The notes below the pieces were generated by a model. It did no database searches. It saw only the letters and a program-made list of their open reading frames with translations, and had not been told where the DNA came from. Source: Eremothecium cymbalariae DBVPG#7215 (lineage: Eukaryota; Ascomycota; Saccharomycetes; Saccharomycetales; Saccharomycetaceae). From it: a DNA stretch of 64,000 bases. Shown here one piece after another: positions 51,210 through 61,479 of this stretch (position 1 is the first letter of the stretch; every line of letters begins with the position of its first letter). The stretch lies in assembly GCF_000235365.1 (NCBI RefSeq), contig NC_016453.1, positions 992,001-1,056,000 of the forward strand, written 5' to 3'. A program made the translations under genes and the position numbers.

Positions 51210-51658
51210 TAGCTCATACCATATATGGTTCACAATTATTCCGTTTTATAACTACAATCTATTATTGTGATGTATTTTCACACTGTGAAGCGATGAGTGC
51301 TTTTTATATCACGCAGTCAAAAGTCACTTTTGATGTTGAAATTAAATATTTTAATAAAAATCTATGGTTTTAATAATAAACATATTCATAGAGTTTCAAA
51401 ACAATTTGACAAAAGCTGGCAGTTTTAGACATTTGAATGAACTCAGGTAATGAATTTTCATAATTTCAAGTTCTTATTGTTAGTCGTTTTTTAGTGTCAC
51501 TGGCATTTTGGAATACTTCGTCATTCGATTTTATATGTACAAATTTTTGGCTTTCGCGTCCACAAACTAAAGATCTTTTCATTTACCAATTACCCTTGAA
51601 CAACTAAAACAGCATTTGTTGAAAGCTAAAGAACAATTGAAGGAATTCAATACCACAT
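51210..51658. other. Non-coding gap EFM2-SPC110, SPC110 promoter
   Basis: 449 bases, tandem genes. An SBF/MBF-type TTTCGCG lies at 51553-51559, about 100 bases before SPC110, compatible with cell-cycle expression. Otherwise AT-rich with nothing recognised. Confidence 0.45.
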
Positions 51659-54223
51659 ATGTTTGCGACGTTGGGGACACCAGCTGAACATCAGCGTAAA
51701 ACCTACGAGTTCACTCCTATAGGTCATATACAGGAGAAGGAGAACATGGATGCGCAGAAGTTGCGTCCAATGAAAAGATCTACTAATGAAGAAGATGAAG
51801 ATATTAGCTTTGACGGCACTAATTTTAAAAAATCACGCGTGATTGATGATACAATGACCTCACAGAGATTGTTTAATGATACGTCTTTTGATGACACGCT
51901 TCCTGAGCAAACAATCAATGCTATGACTAGCATCAAAAAGAATTTAGTACCCGAGCTGCTTGGTAGCGATACTAGGGAGAAGGCCGATTTGGCGTCCAAT
52001 CCGTTAAAAGAACAGCAAAATGCTTTGCAGAAGCTTAATATGGAGAATTATAGCTTGAGGGTTAAATGTAACAGTTTGCTAAAGTTTTTGAATAATGTGA
52101 CTGATGACGGGCAATTGAGGAAGAGTCTTGAAATTCTTGATGAGTTGCAAGAATGGAAGACAAAGCATCATGAGTTGCTCGAGAGATTTAAGGATTTGCA
52201 AGTCAGATTTGATGGATTAGAGCAAAAGGATACTGAGAATGCTAAAGTGGCTGAGCCAGTTGACCATTCTTATTGTGATTCGATGCGCAAAGAGTTGGAG
52301 GCTGCATTAGCGGATACTAACCAGCAGATCCTTACTCTAACTGAGACGATTAAGAATTTGGAAGCGAAATTAAAAGCAACCAGCAAAGACTATGAAGCAA
52401 GAGAAGAGCAGTACAAGATGAATATTGATGTTTTAAAGAGCGAAATAAATCAGTTGAACAGCTCATTTATATCAAAACAAGAAGCCTTGGCACAGGCCGA
52501 AGAGAAAGTTAATCGTTTACGTAACCAATTGCAGGAATTTGATCATAATAGTGGCAGCCTCTTGGAGTTAGAAAAAAAGATTGATGAGAAAAACCAAGGC
52601 ATTAGAAACTTGGAATCGAAATTACAAGAGCTAAACCACCAACGACAGAATTTAGAAAGGCAGCTGCAAACCTCTGATGGGGTGGTCAATTCCCTCAAAA
52701 ATGAGTATGAGAAATACAAGAATGATACGGAAAACAAATTGAATTCTTACCAGAAATCTGCATCTGCTGATGAGAACAAGCTAAGAGAAAAGATGGAGAT
52801 TTTGGAAAAGGATAATAGCAAACTAAGCAAAATGAAAGATTCTCTAGAACAAAACAACAGAGAGTTTGATGTTAAATTAAAGAAAGCCGAAAAACAGATT
52901 CAGACACTAGAGCGGGAAAGGGAGCGTATACTAAGTGAGCAGCAAGATGCTATTCACGATCTAAGGTTGGAACATCAGAAGCGTGTTCAATCTCTCCATA
53001 AAGAAGTAAGTAACTTACGTGAGATGAACAGCAAATTGGAAGGGGACAACCAAAGTTATAAAAAACGTTTCGAACAACTCGTAAAACCATCACCTCACAG
53101 AAAAAGTACCGAAGATGAACTGATTAGAAAGAACAGAGAAATCGGAACACTAAAAGCTACACTAAGGGATTTGGAAGATAAGATTAAATACGTCGAGCAT
53201 GAGCTTGAATCTGTGCACTCTAAATACCGGAGAGAAAAAGCTCTTCTTGAGGCAAAACTAGCCCAAGCAGACAGGGAAAAACCACTTGAAAGTAATCTAT
53301 TAGAAAAGGAGATCTCAATTTTAAAACTTGAACTTAATTCTATCCAAGATACCAAGGAAAGGGAAATTGCTTTATGGGAAAACAAGTACGAATCATTGAA
53401 ACAGACTTATGAAAATATGTTAAAGCAGGATAGGAACAACGACTTTAATAATATCTTGGAACAGAGGCGGGAAGAATTGAAATCATTGATGAGGCGCTAT
53501 AATGACTTAACAACAGAAAACCTCTCTTTGACTAAGGAACTTAACAAGCAAAAGTCTCACAAGGAATCTTACAAAGAAGACTTGAAAAAAGTCCAGTCAC
53601 GGCTAGACTTCATTACAAAAGAGTTTGTTAAAATCAAAGAAGCTAACCCTGATGGAAAAGAATTGGATGGTGTTAATAGTAAATGGACTGAAAAATATCA
53701 GAGTATGAAGACTAAAATGCTTAACGAATTGAAGTCCTTACAAGACGAAAATTTGGAATTGGAAAGAAAATTCTTGAACCTCCAGAAGCAGCAGCAACAA
53801 CCAATTGGCTCAACTCCAATGTTCCAGCACGTGAATGACTCTAACCTTCAAGATAAGCTTGATTATTACAGGCTAAAATATCATGAAGAAGTTAGAAGAA
53901 ACAATGACTTTAAGGTTATAAATGAGTATCTAAACCGTGTCTTAAAAGCGAGTTCACACCATGTAAAGCTTGATATCATTAAGCTAGAAAACGAGGTATC
54001 CCCATTAAACTCAAGCGTGACATATCTAAACGATCAGCCTTATGAGTACGAAAACCCATACTATACGAAAGGGGGTAGATCCCTTAAGTTTAAGACTGTA
54101 GCTTTGATGGTACTTTCCTGCGTTAGAATGCACCAAGCAGCCTTAAAACGCAGATGGGATCAGCAAAGAACACACTACTTACAAAGGAAGATTACATTTG
54201 GGGAAGATAGAATTACTTGGTAG
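51659..54223 (+). CDS. SPC110: Spindle pole body component Spc110 (pericentrin-like)
   Basis: Nuclear-side spindle-pole protein that links the central plaque to the gamma-tubulin complex. There are 854 residues (944 in S. cerevisiae). The N-terminal 120 residues are disordered (EFTPIGHIQEKEN matches EFTPVGFIKSK). A long coiled coil runs from about 120 to 720. The C-terminal PACT/calmodulin-binding region is LKFKTVALMVLSCVRMHQAA followed by a basic LKRR, like the S. cerevisiae KFKTVALFVLACVRMKRIAF. Before it VINEYLNRVLKASSHHVKLD and IIKLENEV match the conserved pre-PACT block. ATG at 51659. Its last 11 bases overlap the 3' end of CNL1 on the other strand. Matches YDR356W. Confidence 0.95.
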   Translation: MFATLGTPAEHQRKTYEFTPIGHIQEKENMDAQKLRPMKRSTNEEDEDISFDGTNFKKSRVIDDTMTSQRLFNDTSFDDTLPEQTINAMTSIKKNLVPELLGSDTREKADLASNPLKEQQNALQKLNMENYSLRVKCNSLLKFLNNVTDDGQLRKSLEILDELQEWKTKHHELLERFKDLQVRFDGLEQKDTENAKVAEPVDHSYCDSMRKELEAALADTNQQILTLTETIKNLEAKLKATSKDYEAREEQYKMNIDVLKSEINQLNSSFISKQEALAQAEEKVNRLRNQLQEFDHNSGSLLELEKKIDEKNQGIRNLESKLQELNHQRQNLERQLQTSDGVVNSLKNEYEKYKNDTENKLNSYQKSASADENKLREKMEILEKDNSKLSKMKDSLEQNNREFDVKLKKAEKQIQTLERERERILSEQQDAIHDLRLEHQKRVQSLHKEVSNLREMNSKLEGDNQSYKKRFEQLVKPSPHRKSTEDELIRKNREIGTLKATLRDLEDKIKYVEHELESVHSKYRREKALLEAKLAQADREKPLESNLLEKEISILKLELNSIQDTKEREIALWENKYESLKQTYENMLKQDRNNDFNNILEQRREELKSLMRRYNDLTTENLSLTKELNKQKSHKESYKEDLKKVQSRLDFITKEFVKIKEANPDGKELDGVNSKWTEKYQSMKTKMLNELKSLQDENLELERKFLNLQKQQQQPIGSTPMFQHVNDSNLQDKLDYYRLKYHEEVRRNNDFKVINEYLNRVLKASSHHVKLDIIKLENEVSPLNSSVTYLNDQPYEYENPYYTKGGRSLKFKTVALMVLSCVRMHQAALKRRWDQQRTHYLQRKITFGEDRITW

Positions 54224-54581
54224 TTGTATTATCTTCGGAGATACGTTCATTATGTACTTTAATATCGTAATATTGTTTTATTATACTATCCAACCTCTCA
54301 CGGAACGTGCCCACTATTGAATCAATAGCATTCAGTTGCACAAAATATTTCTCCAACTCACCACATTTCTGAAGCAACTCTTCTATACCCTTGATATTGG
54401 CATCTATAATATCCTCTACAATTCCCTCGGTAATCAACTTATTCTGCTTCCTGCAAATATCTGTGGTTTCCAGATGAATCGACAAAACATGGTCTTTAAT
54501 CCTGTAAATCAGGTAATCGTAGTCTAAAATCAATTTGTCTACCCTAAAGGGGTCCTCATTAACCTCTTCTCCATTACTCAT
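54213..54581 (-). CDS. CNL1: BLOC-1 subunit Cnl1
   Basis: Small coiled-coil subunit of the yeast BLOC-1 complex, which acts in endosome maturation. It has 122 residues, the same length as S. cerevisiae YDR357C. Conserved blocks: DPFRVDKLILDYDYLIYRIKD, TTDICRKQNKLITEGIVEDI and VGTFRERLDSII. ATG at 54581. Convergent overlap of 11 bases with SPC110: its TAA lies at 54213-54215, inside the last SPC110 codons. Confidence 0.95.
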   Translation of the reverse strand: MSNGEEVNEDPFRVDKLILDYDYLIYRIKDHVLSIHLETTDICRKQNKLITEGIVEDIIDANIKGIEELLQKCGELEKYFVQLNAIDSIVGTFRERLDSIIKQYYDIKVHNERISEDNTTTK

Positions 54582-54976
54582 CTTTGATGCTTCAATTTAT
54601 ACTATTAATTTTATCCTTGTCTTCAACTGAGATAGCGTCTAGATATAAAAAGGGTAGCTAGTCGCGTTAAACCCAGACGTTCTAATGCCAATCTGAAGTA
54701 ACATCCAAACAGAAGTAAGAGCTACTAGTCTGATACTTCAGCAAGCTAGTCATGAATAAACTATACCCACCGCATTATTGTAAAATACTATATAGCTTGA
54801 ACTTATAATGGCTTAGTCACGTGATATGATTACCCGGCCATCGATGTCTTGAAAACTTCTTCCTATGTAACAGGGGGCTTTGGTTGTTTATATAAACCTC
54901 ATTACTGTGTCATTCTCAAAAGACACCAGGCGTACGTTCGAATCCAGTGGCACTTTAAGTCTTCTGATGCCGAGTA
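54582..54976. promoter_or_regulatory. Divergent promoter region CNL1 / GGA
   Basis: 395 bases between divergent starts. CACGTG at 54818-54823 (AGTCACGTGATA). A short upstream ATG (54967) precedes the GGA start and overlaps it. GTTCGAATCC near 54934 resembles a tRNA B box, but the flanks do not form a tRNA. Confidence 0.55.
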
Positions 54977-56686
54977 ATGTCATCCAGTGGTATATATCTC
55001 TCTGAAGCACCTGTTAGGAGAACAGGAGGTAGCGGTAACGCGTTACTAAGAAAAATCCAAAGAGCATGTAGGTTGTCGCTGGTTGAGCCCGATCTATCAT
55101 TAAACCTTGATGTTGCTGATTATATTAATGCCAAGCAGGGAGGTGCTCCGAGGGATGCTGTTCTCACTATTGTCAAGCTAATTAACTCCAGAGGTATCCA
55201 TACGGCCGTCTTTGCATTAAGTTTATTGGATGTGTTGGTCAAAAATTGTGGTTATCCTATCCACTTGCAGATATCCAGAAAGGAGTTTTTGAATGAATTG
55301 GTAAAGAGGTTTCCAGAGAAGCCTCCTATGAGGTATACAAAAGTTCAAAGATTGATTTTAACTGCGATTGAAGAATGGTACCAGACAATATGCAAGAATT
55401 CAAGTTACAAGGAGGATATGAAATATATAAGAGATATGCATAGTTTGTTGAAGTACAAAGGATACGTATTTCCCAAAATTAATCAAGAAGACTTGGCTGT
55501 TTTAAGGCCAAGTGATCATTTGAAGACGCCAAGCGAACTTCAAAAAGAACAGGAGATTGCACAAGCTGCGAAGCTAGAAGAACTCATTAGGCGTGGCAAA
55601 CCCGAAGATTTGAGGGAAGCCAACAAGTTAATGAAAGTCATGGCTGGTTACAAAGAGGATAATATTGTTAACGTAACTCAAACTTTAACTGATGAATTGA
55701 CTAAATTAAAGCGGAAAGCAGACTTATTCAATGAGATGTTAAGTGCTTTGGACACAGCTGAGGTGGAAGATGGGGCCATTGTGGAATTATATAGCTCTTT
55801 GAAATCCTCACAGCCTAAATTTCAAAAGATCATTGAAGAAAAGCAGGGAGATGAAGAGTTTGTCCAGGATTTATTGCAATTTAATGTTAAAGTGAATCAG
55901 CTGATTCAGAAGTACCAATTATTGAGAACGGGTCATGCTAGTGACGCTCACAAACTTGAAATCCCTGTCAGTACAACCAGCCCTGCAGGTTCTACTACAT
56001 TGGCCAACGAAATTAACTTGATAGATTTTGATGACAATGATAACGACGATATTCAAGGTTCTGGTGGAGGAGATGGAGGACTTGACGATCTACTAGGCGA
56101 TTTGTTGGGCATGAAGGTTTCTCCGCCTTCTCAAGGCTATGGAATTGGCGGTAGTATTTCTTTAGGTTCTAGCCAAATAGCTCAACCTATAGAAACAGCT
56201 AAAAACCACAATTCTATTGATTTATTGGCGGAGCTTTCTTCGTCCCATCATCCTTCCCCACCAACTTCGGAGTCTTTTACACCCTCTCGTGATGTTGATC
56301 TGTTAGATGGCTTTAAATCATCAACATCCTCAAGCAATGGTCGGTTATTGGTCAATAGCTCGTCGAACTTAAGTTTGGAGTTTGAAGTTACTAGGGTCAA
56401 TTCTTCAGCCATAAAAATGTTCTCTTACTTTTCAAGTCGTTCGATTTTTCCAATTGAGGATCTAACATTTCTGGTGGCCGTTCCAAAAACTTGTAATCTA
56501 AAGTTGTTGCCTCAGTCAGGAAACACCATTGCTTCTGGATCTGTTGATGGCGTTACTCAAGAGGGCCTAATTGAAAATGCTCCAGTTGATGCATCTAAGC
56601 CTTTAAAAATCAAATGGAAATTAACTTATACTTTGGACGGCAAATCAATCGAGGAAAGCTCTGTTTATACTTTACCTAAAGTTTAG
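54977..56686 (+). CDS. GGA2: GGA clathrin adaptor (Gga1/Gga2)
   Basis: Monomeric Golgi-localised, ARF-binding adaptor for trans-Golgi to late-endosome sorting. Single counterpart of GGA1 (YDR358W) and GGA2 (YHR108W); 569 residues (557 and 585). Domains: VHS at about 20-160 (IQRACRLSLVEPDLSLNLD, YPIHLQISRKEFLNELVKRF), GAT at about 190-320 (EAQKLMKVMAGYKED-like, LKRKADLFNEMLSAL), hinge with acidic clathrin-box-like segments (INLIDFDDNDNDD, LLDGF), and GAE ear at about 445-569 (MFSYFSSRSIFPIEDLTFLVAV, LKIKWKLTYTLDGK). ATG at 54977 with a 12-codon overlapping upstream frame (54967-55005). Confidence 0.94.
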   Translation: MSSSGIYLSEAPVRRTGGSGNALLRKIQRACRLSLVEPDLSLNLDVADYINAKQGGAPRDAVLTIVKLINSRGIHTAVFALSLLDVLVKNCGYPIHLQISRKEFLNELVKRFPEKPPMRYTKVQRLILTAIEEWYQTICKNSSYKEDMKYIRDMHSLLKYKGYVFPKINQEDLAVLRPSDHLKTPSELQKEQEIAQAAKLEELIRRGKPEDLREANKLMKVMAGYKEDNIVNVTQTLTDELTKLKRKADLFNEMLSALDTAEVEDGAIVELYSSLKSSQPKFQKIIEEKQGDEEFVQDLLQFNVKVNQLIQKYQLLRTGHASDAHKLEIPVSTTSPAGSTTLANEINLIDFDDNDNDDIQGSGGGDGGLDDLLGDLLGMKVSPPSQGYGIGGSISLGSSQIAQPIETAKNHNSIDLLAELSSSHHPSPPTSESFTPSRDVDLLDGFKSSTSSSNGRLLVNSSSNLSLEFEVTRVNSSAIKMFSYFSSRSIFPIEDLTFLVAVPKTCNLKLLPQSGNTIASGSVDGVTQEGLIENAPVDASKPLKIKWKLTYTLDGKSIEESSVYTLPKV

Positions 56687-56886
56687 AGGAATTAAATTCC
56701 TTTCATCTTTGATTATTGGTTATACAAAGATATAGAAATCAATAAAAGTCTCCTTTTTTAGTTAAAATAAAACTCTTGAAAATATTGTATAGCAGGACTC
56801 CGAACCAGGGGATCCTATCGGTTATGCATTGAAATATTAAATTTTTGTCTGTGAATATATATACATATATATACTTGTGACAACTA

Positions 56887-59745
56887 TTATGAATCGTTCT
56901 TCTTCTGTTGTATTCTTTGAAGTATTTCTTGGGGAGTTGGTGATCTAAATTTGTTTATTGCACCATTAGAAGATGATGTTGCCGTAGCCGCCACAGATGA
57001 AGATTGTGAAACAATTTGTTTCGTGAAAGCTTGTTGTTGCTGCTGCTGCTGTTTGAGAGTCACATTCCGGAAATAGCTTTCTGCAGCTTTCAAAGCCAAT
57101 TCTGGAGTGAACTCCGGTTTCTGTGCTATTATCTTACGTGCATAACTTTCGATAATATCCTTCTCTGAAGGTGGTTTAGTTTGTCTCTGCTGCGGAGTCT
57201 GAGTTGTAATATGTGGGGATTCGCCATTTACAGGTGAACTTTGAGTTTGTCTAGAAGCTATTAATAACTTGTTGCTGGCTTCTTTTGTACTTGGTGCGCT
57301 TGACGATAATCTAGAGCGAGCCTTTAATTTTCCGTGGAGGAGTTGATTTTGCTGCTGTGAAGGTTGAGGTGTTTGCTGTGGCTGCAAAGACGGCGGCGGT
57401 GACTTTTGTTGGCTTTGTTGTTGCTGCTGTTGCTGCTGCAGTTGTGCCAGTTGGATTCTCTGTTTAGCTGCACGCCTCATTTGCCCTTCACGGCGTAACG
57501 TTTCATCTCTTTGAGCTTTTAACTCGGACATTTCAGCAGGAGTTGGTACAATCATACTTTTGACATCTAATGGCTTCCTTGGCTGTGATGGATTGGGTCG
57601 AGGAGCGTTTTCTCTTTTCTTAATTGTTTTCCTCATAGCTTCAAACATACTAGCCCAACGTAATCTGCGATGGCCTCTTTGGATAGATTCCGAACCAACA
57701 CCTAAAGGGGATATACGTCGCTTCTGCTGCTGCTGTAATTTATGGGCCTCATAAAGCCATATTTGAGCAGCATGAGCACGGGGACCTTTCATATCATGAA
57801 CAGAAAATTTCTCATTCAGTTGAACAAATCTCTCAAAGCACTGCCATGGGGTCCTTCGTTCGATGTTAGAAATGTAGGATCTGGTATTCTGGGATAACAT
57901 TTGAGCCCCAATTAAATCCCAGTTATAAGCATACTGGTTGATGTTCTTTACAAGTTCCTGGTCGTCGTCTGGTGACCAAATAGTGGGCGTACGAAACTTT
58001 AGATACCTTAAAGCTGGAGCTGCAGGAGGTTTCAGATAATGACTTCTTCTATTTCCATAAAACATTCCTCTTCTCTTAGATAATGCGACTAGTGATGGTT
58101 CATCATCGATCAGCTGTTTTTCCACGAGTTTCAAAAACTTATCATCATCCAGCAAAACAGTTGATTTTGAAACGGGAACAAATGGAACCTGTTCGTTTTC
58201 CTTAAGAATCTTTTCATCGTCTAGACCAGAATAGAGCGGACAATCTTGCATGATTGCCTTTTCCAGTGAAGACATATCGGAGGTTGAGACATATATTTTA
58301 AAAAATGGATTACTTGCTTTCGTCTTATACTCCTCTACTGGAACCTCAGGCAGCACTGGGAGTTTGATTTCCGCTGTTGGGTCTGCCTTTTCCAGCAACA
58401 AATGAACATCTATTGACGGCAGCCCATCCATGAATTGTTGATCTTCCTTAGCAACCACACTTTCTACATCATTTGTAGAGTTTTCTTTCGCATTATTATC
58501 ATTGAGATATAGCTGTTTGCCATTTTCATCTTTTTGAGCTGCTGGTAAATATTTAACTTCCTTCGTTTTAACACAACAGACCTTGCCATAGGTCCAATAA
58601 TCCATAATTGCTTGACTGAGGGTGATACATATGGCTATTTTAAATTTTTTGGACTCATGAAAATCCTCCCTCATCCACTTTGCTTCCTCTAGCATAATAC
58701 TATGATGGGTCGAAGCCTGCAACTTGTTCCATGAGTCAACAAACTTCTTGGGCTGCCTCAATGACCATAGATTCAATCTCCGCAATTCTTCAATACGCGA
58801 AGAGACCACCGTGACACGGCCCTCATTTAGAGCTGTATTATAGAGGTCTGTTGTCAACACTTTATGCGTGGAAGGAATTAATCTTATCAGCGGCAATGTC
58901 TGGGATACATATTTTAATTCAGCCAGTGGCACTGCCTGTGGAATCTTTGCAGGAATAGTTTCCTTCATAACTAAGAACGCCGAATCCTTACTATTAATGT
59001 TGATTGATTCAAATAAATTCTCCGTCGGCTGAGTCTGCTGCCTTGTAATGCTCTCTATTATAAAATTTTGTTTTCGTTTCATCTCAACCTCAGTAGGCTC
59101 AACATGTAAATTAGTTATGCCAATATGCTGATAATACGAGGATTGAATCATCGGATTCGGTACTTTTGGATTGTCCTGTGACTTAGCAGTGGTCAGCGAT
59201 GCCTCTTTTTCACTTGAGACAGAACATGGTTCCTTCTTAGTTGATTCCATATTTCCATCTGCTAATTGATCTGACACAGTGTTATTATCTGTCTGCATTA
59301 ATTGTTCATCGCTTCCATTTGCTTGCTTCTGTTGTTTTCGTATTGGTTCATGAGATTGACTAGGCTTAAGGTTCTCTTCCGGAATCTTATGTTCTCTCAA
59401 TCTTTTCCTAGATTCGTCAAACGGCAGGTCATCCTTTTTTCTATGCATCGTACCATTCTCTAATGGTGTATTACTTTTACTTCTCAGCAATCTCTTATCC
59501 ACAGGCGGCTCCTGCGGCTTGTAGGCTGGTAAACTTGAAGCATCAAACGGCGGCCTCTTGGCCAAATCGTTTTTTTGCAGAAATTCATTCAATTCTTCTC
59601 TTAAACTTTCCACACTGTACCCAGATTTGAGCTCATTGAGCCTTGAAAGCCAAAAAAGTTGTGCCAGCTTATTATTCCTCTCCTCTAATATATTTTCCAT
59701 CTGAGTTCTTTTCTCCATAATAGATTCCTTTCTTAGTCCTGACAT
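56887..59745 (-). CDS. EAF1: NuA4 acetyltransferase scaffold Eaf1/Vid21
   Basis: Platform subunit on which the NuA4 histone acetyltransferase assembles. The start was placed at the ATG at 59745; the frame extends two codons further to a TTG. It has 952 residues (982 in S. cerevisiae). HSA domain at about 315-395 (ALNEGRVTVVSSRIEELRRL, LEEAKWMREDFHESKKFKIA). SANT/Myb domain at about 590-645 (IWSPDDDQELVKNINQYAYN, RRTPWQCFERFVQLNEKF). The conserved RISPLGVGSESIQRGHRRLR and RPNPSQPRKPLDVKSM follow. The C-terminus is glutamine-rich (several CAG/CAA runs) and ends SPTPQEILQRIQQKK. Matches YDR359C. Gln tracts may vary in length. Confidence 0.96.
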   Translation of the reverse strand: MSGLRKESIMEKRTQMENILEERNNKLAQLFWLSRLNELKSGYSVESLREELNEFLQKNDLAKRPPFDASSLPAYKPQEPPVDKRLLRSKSNTPLENGTMHRKKDDLPFDESRKRLREHKIPEENLKPSQSHEPIRKQQKQANGSDEQLMQTDNNTVSDQLADGNMESTKKEPCSVSSEKEASLTTAKSQDNPKVPNPMIQSSYYQHIGITNLHVEPTEVEMKRKQNFIIESITRQQTQPTENLFESININSKDSAFLVMKETIPAKIPQAVPLAELKYVSQTLPLIRLIPSTHKVLTTDLYNTALNEGRVTVVSSRIEELRRLNLWSLRQPKKFVDSWNKLQASTHHSIMLEEAKWMREDFHESKKFKIAICITLSQAIMDYWTYGKVCCVKTKEVKYLPAAQKDENGKQLYLNDNNAKENSTNDVESVVAKEDQQFMDGLPSIDVHLLLEKADPTAEIKLPVLPEVPVEEYKTKASNPFFKIYVSTSDMSSLEKAIMQDCPLYSGLDDEKILKENEQVPFVPVSKSTVLLDDDKFLKLVEKQLIDDEPSLVALSKRRGMFYGNRRSHYLKPPAAPALRYLKFRTPTIWSPDDDQELVKNINQYAYNWDLIGAQMLSQNTRSYISNIERRTPWQCFERFVQLNEKFSVHDMKGPRAHAAQIWLYEAHKLQQQQKRRISPLGVGSESIQRGHRRLRWASMFEAMRKTIKKRENAPRPNPSQPRKPLDVKSMIVPTPAEMSELKAQRDETLRREGQMRRAAKQRIQLAQLQQQQQQQQSQQKSPPPSLQPQQTPQPSQQQNQLLHGKLKARSRLSSSAPSTKEASNKLLIASRQTQSSPVNGESPHITTQTPQQRQTKPPSEKDIIESYARKIIAQKPEFTPELALKAAESYFRNVTLKQQQQQQQAFTKQIVSQSSSVAATATSSSNGAINKFRSPTPQEILQRIQQKKNDS

Positions 59746-60654
59746 CTTCAACTAGTGAATTGTGAAGAACGTAGGATGAAAGTAATCCTACTCAGATTAG
59801 TCAATAACTAAACAACACTGAAGTCTTGAACGAATGTTTTATACTATAGCGATAACACCATACAGCACTAGGAGTACTGACTGATTTAAAAAATCCAAAA
59901 TTCGAACCAGCTAATTGGGATGTGAACAGAGAAAAAGCAAATAATCAAAGCGCGGTTAATGAAATCCTCCGGCTGGCCTTATTCTTAGTAAGATACCAAA
60001 CTTTCACACCAACTTATTGCTATCTCCACTTTCCTTTGCTTGCTGTTTGTTAGGAATCAATAGACTATATTTACATCCATGGCCAGGTTCCTAATAATTT
60101 TTAGAGCCACTTGGGGAAAAACCAGAACGCCCACCAATGGATTTATGTAGTTACCCGGATAAATATGTAGCTTATGTAATTCGTGCGGCTTAACTTCCTC
60201 GATGAGTTCGATGAACTACTAGATGCATATACAGCCTCAAAATGTACTTGGAACTTCTCTTACGTATATTCCAGCTGCATGTATATGCTGGTTTGTTCTT
60301 TTTTCGTCTTCGTACTGCTCATGTGCGTAGTGCTTTGAGGCTCGTGATGATTTGTCGACTACAATGGCAGGGAAACAAGTGTAGTTGAAAGGATAATATT
60401 TGCGGTTAATTACTACAGGATCGAGGCATTTTGCAGACGAACAGAGTAATTCAGACACTGCTGGTGCAGTGATTTAATGATTTGACCTCGGGTTTAGGTT
60501 TCATTTCCTGCAATGGCCACCATTTGTTTCTTGTATACGGCGACCGGGCTCTGACATCTTCGAATAGTAATTCCATTTCTTGAAATAAAACTACACAGGT
60601 GAGACTTTAAAGAGTATTTATTATATATACATTTCAAATTTTAAGTGGCTTAAT
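59746..60654. other. Non-coding gap EAF1 promoter and BCP1 3' side
   Basis: 909 bases between tandem minus-strand genes, longer than a simple promoter needs. A Reb1-type TTACCCG lies at 60151-60157. A 73-codon minus-strand frame (60237-60458) lacks an ATG and has no known similarity. No tRNA or snoRNA boxes were found. Confidence 0.5.
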
Positions 60655-61479
60655 TTATTTTGACCATTGAGCAATTGCCTCTTCAAGCTCTTGTATAGAG
60701 CGCATTAGACTATCGTGGTCTATTACAATATACGAGGGAAGCACACCTTTTCTGACAGGGCCTTGGAAGTGTATTTTCGAATGCTTTTCCAGGAACCTAT
60801 CCTCTTCGTGGAAATAGTCTACCTCGGAATTTTTCACTCTCTTCCGGGGGTTAGTATCGTCGTCATCATCGTCGTCGTCATCATCGTAGCTAACCTCATA
60901 CTTTCTACTAACAATGACGTAGAAATCATAAGCCATGCCTTTCCCTGAAACCTTTTTAACGTCCTCCAGAGTAATCTTGTATAACGGTGGGACGACCTGG
61001 TTAGGCATATTTATTAAACGTTCACCCACAATCAACCCACACGATTTGTTTGAGCTCTCAACGGACTTAAAAAATGTGTCTAATTTAGTATCCACGTTGG
61101 CCAAATACCTAGCATAGTTACTGGATTTATTTTCTTTGTAATTTAAAATAGACAGGAAACAGTATGGATCGGATGCTTCCCCATCAGTCTTGATGGTAGT
61201 TGTAGGGGACTTCAATATCAAATCGGCCAACGAGCTCAGCTGGATTTTATTAGATTCTTGCTGTCCGAATAGTTGTCTCATCAAGTTTTTAAGAGCATGG
61301 AAATCAACTTCAGGATTCCCATTGAAGAAATCAAAATCGATGTTAATTATTTCCTCATTACTTGACGCATTATCGTCATCCAGTTCAGAATTGGTGGTGG
61401 AAAGATCAACGTCAGAGTCCTCTTCGACTTCTTCCCTCTTTCTTTTAGCTAGTTCACTCAACTTAATAGCGTTTCTCAT
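60655..61479 (-). CDS. BCP1: Nuclear export / ribosome biogenesis chaperone Bcp1
   Basis: Conserved essential protein (BCCIP-like). In S. cerevisiae it is a chaperone for ribosomal protein Rpl23 and is linked to nuclear export. The start was placed at the ATG at 61479 (MRNAIKLSELAKRKREE); eight upstream codons have no ATG. It has 274 residues (283). Blocks: INIDFDFFNGNPEVDFHALK, LSSLADLILKSPTTTIKTDG, DPYCFLSILNYKEN, ERLINMPNQVVPPLYKITLEDV and YFHEEDRFLEKHSKIHFQG. An uninterrupted run of ten Asp (GAT/GAC mixture) near residue 205 is followed by a basic NPRKRVK. Matches YDR361C. Confidence 0.95.
   Translation of the reverse strand: MRNAIKLSELAKRKREEVEEDSDVDLSTTNSELDDDNASSNEEIINIDFDFFNGNPEVDFHALKNLMRQLFGQQESNKIQLSSLADLILKSPTTTIKTDGEASDPYCFLSILNYKENKSSNYARYLANVDTKLDTFFKSVESSNKSCGLIVGERLINMPNQVVPPLYKITLEDVKKVSGKGMAYDFYVIVSRKYEVSYDDDDDDDDDDTNPRKRVKNSEVDYFHEEDRFLEKHSKIHFQGPVRKGVLPSYIVIDHDSLMRSIQELEEAIAQWSK

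Noticed and set aside
54925..54960. tRNA-like B box (GTTCGAATCC)
   Set aside because: Flanking bases do not form a T stem or an acceptor stem, and there is no A box at the right distance.
60237..60458. 73-codon minus-strand frame between EAF1 and BCP1
   Set aside because: No ATG; starts with GTG; no similarity. A second exon cannot be excluded, but no splice signals were seen.
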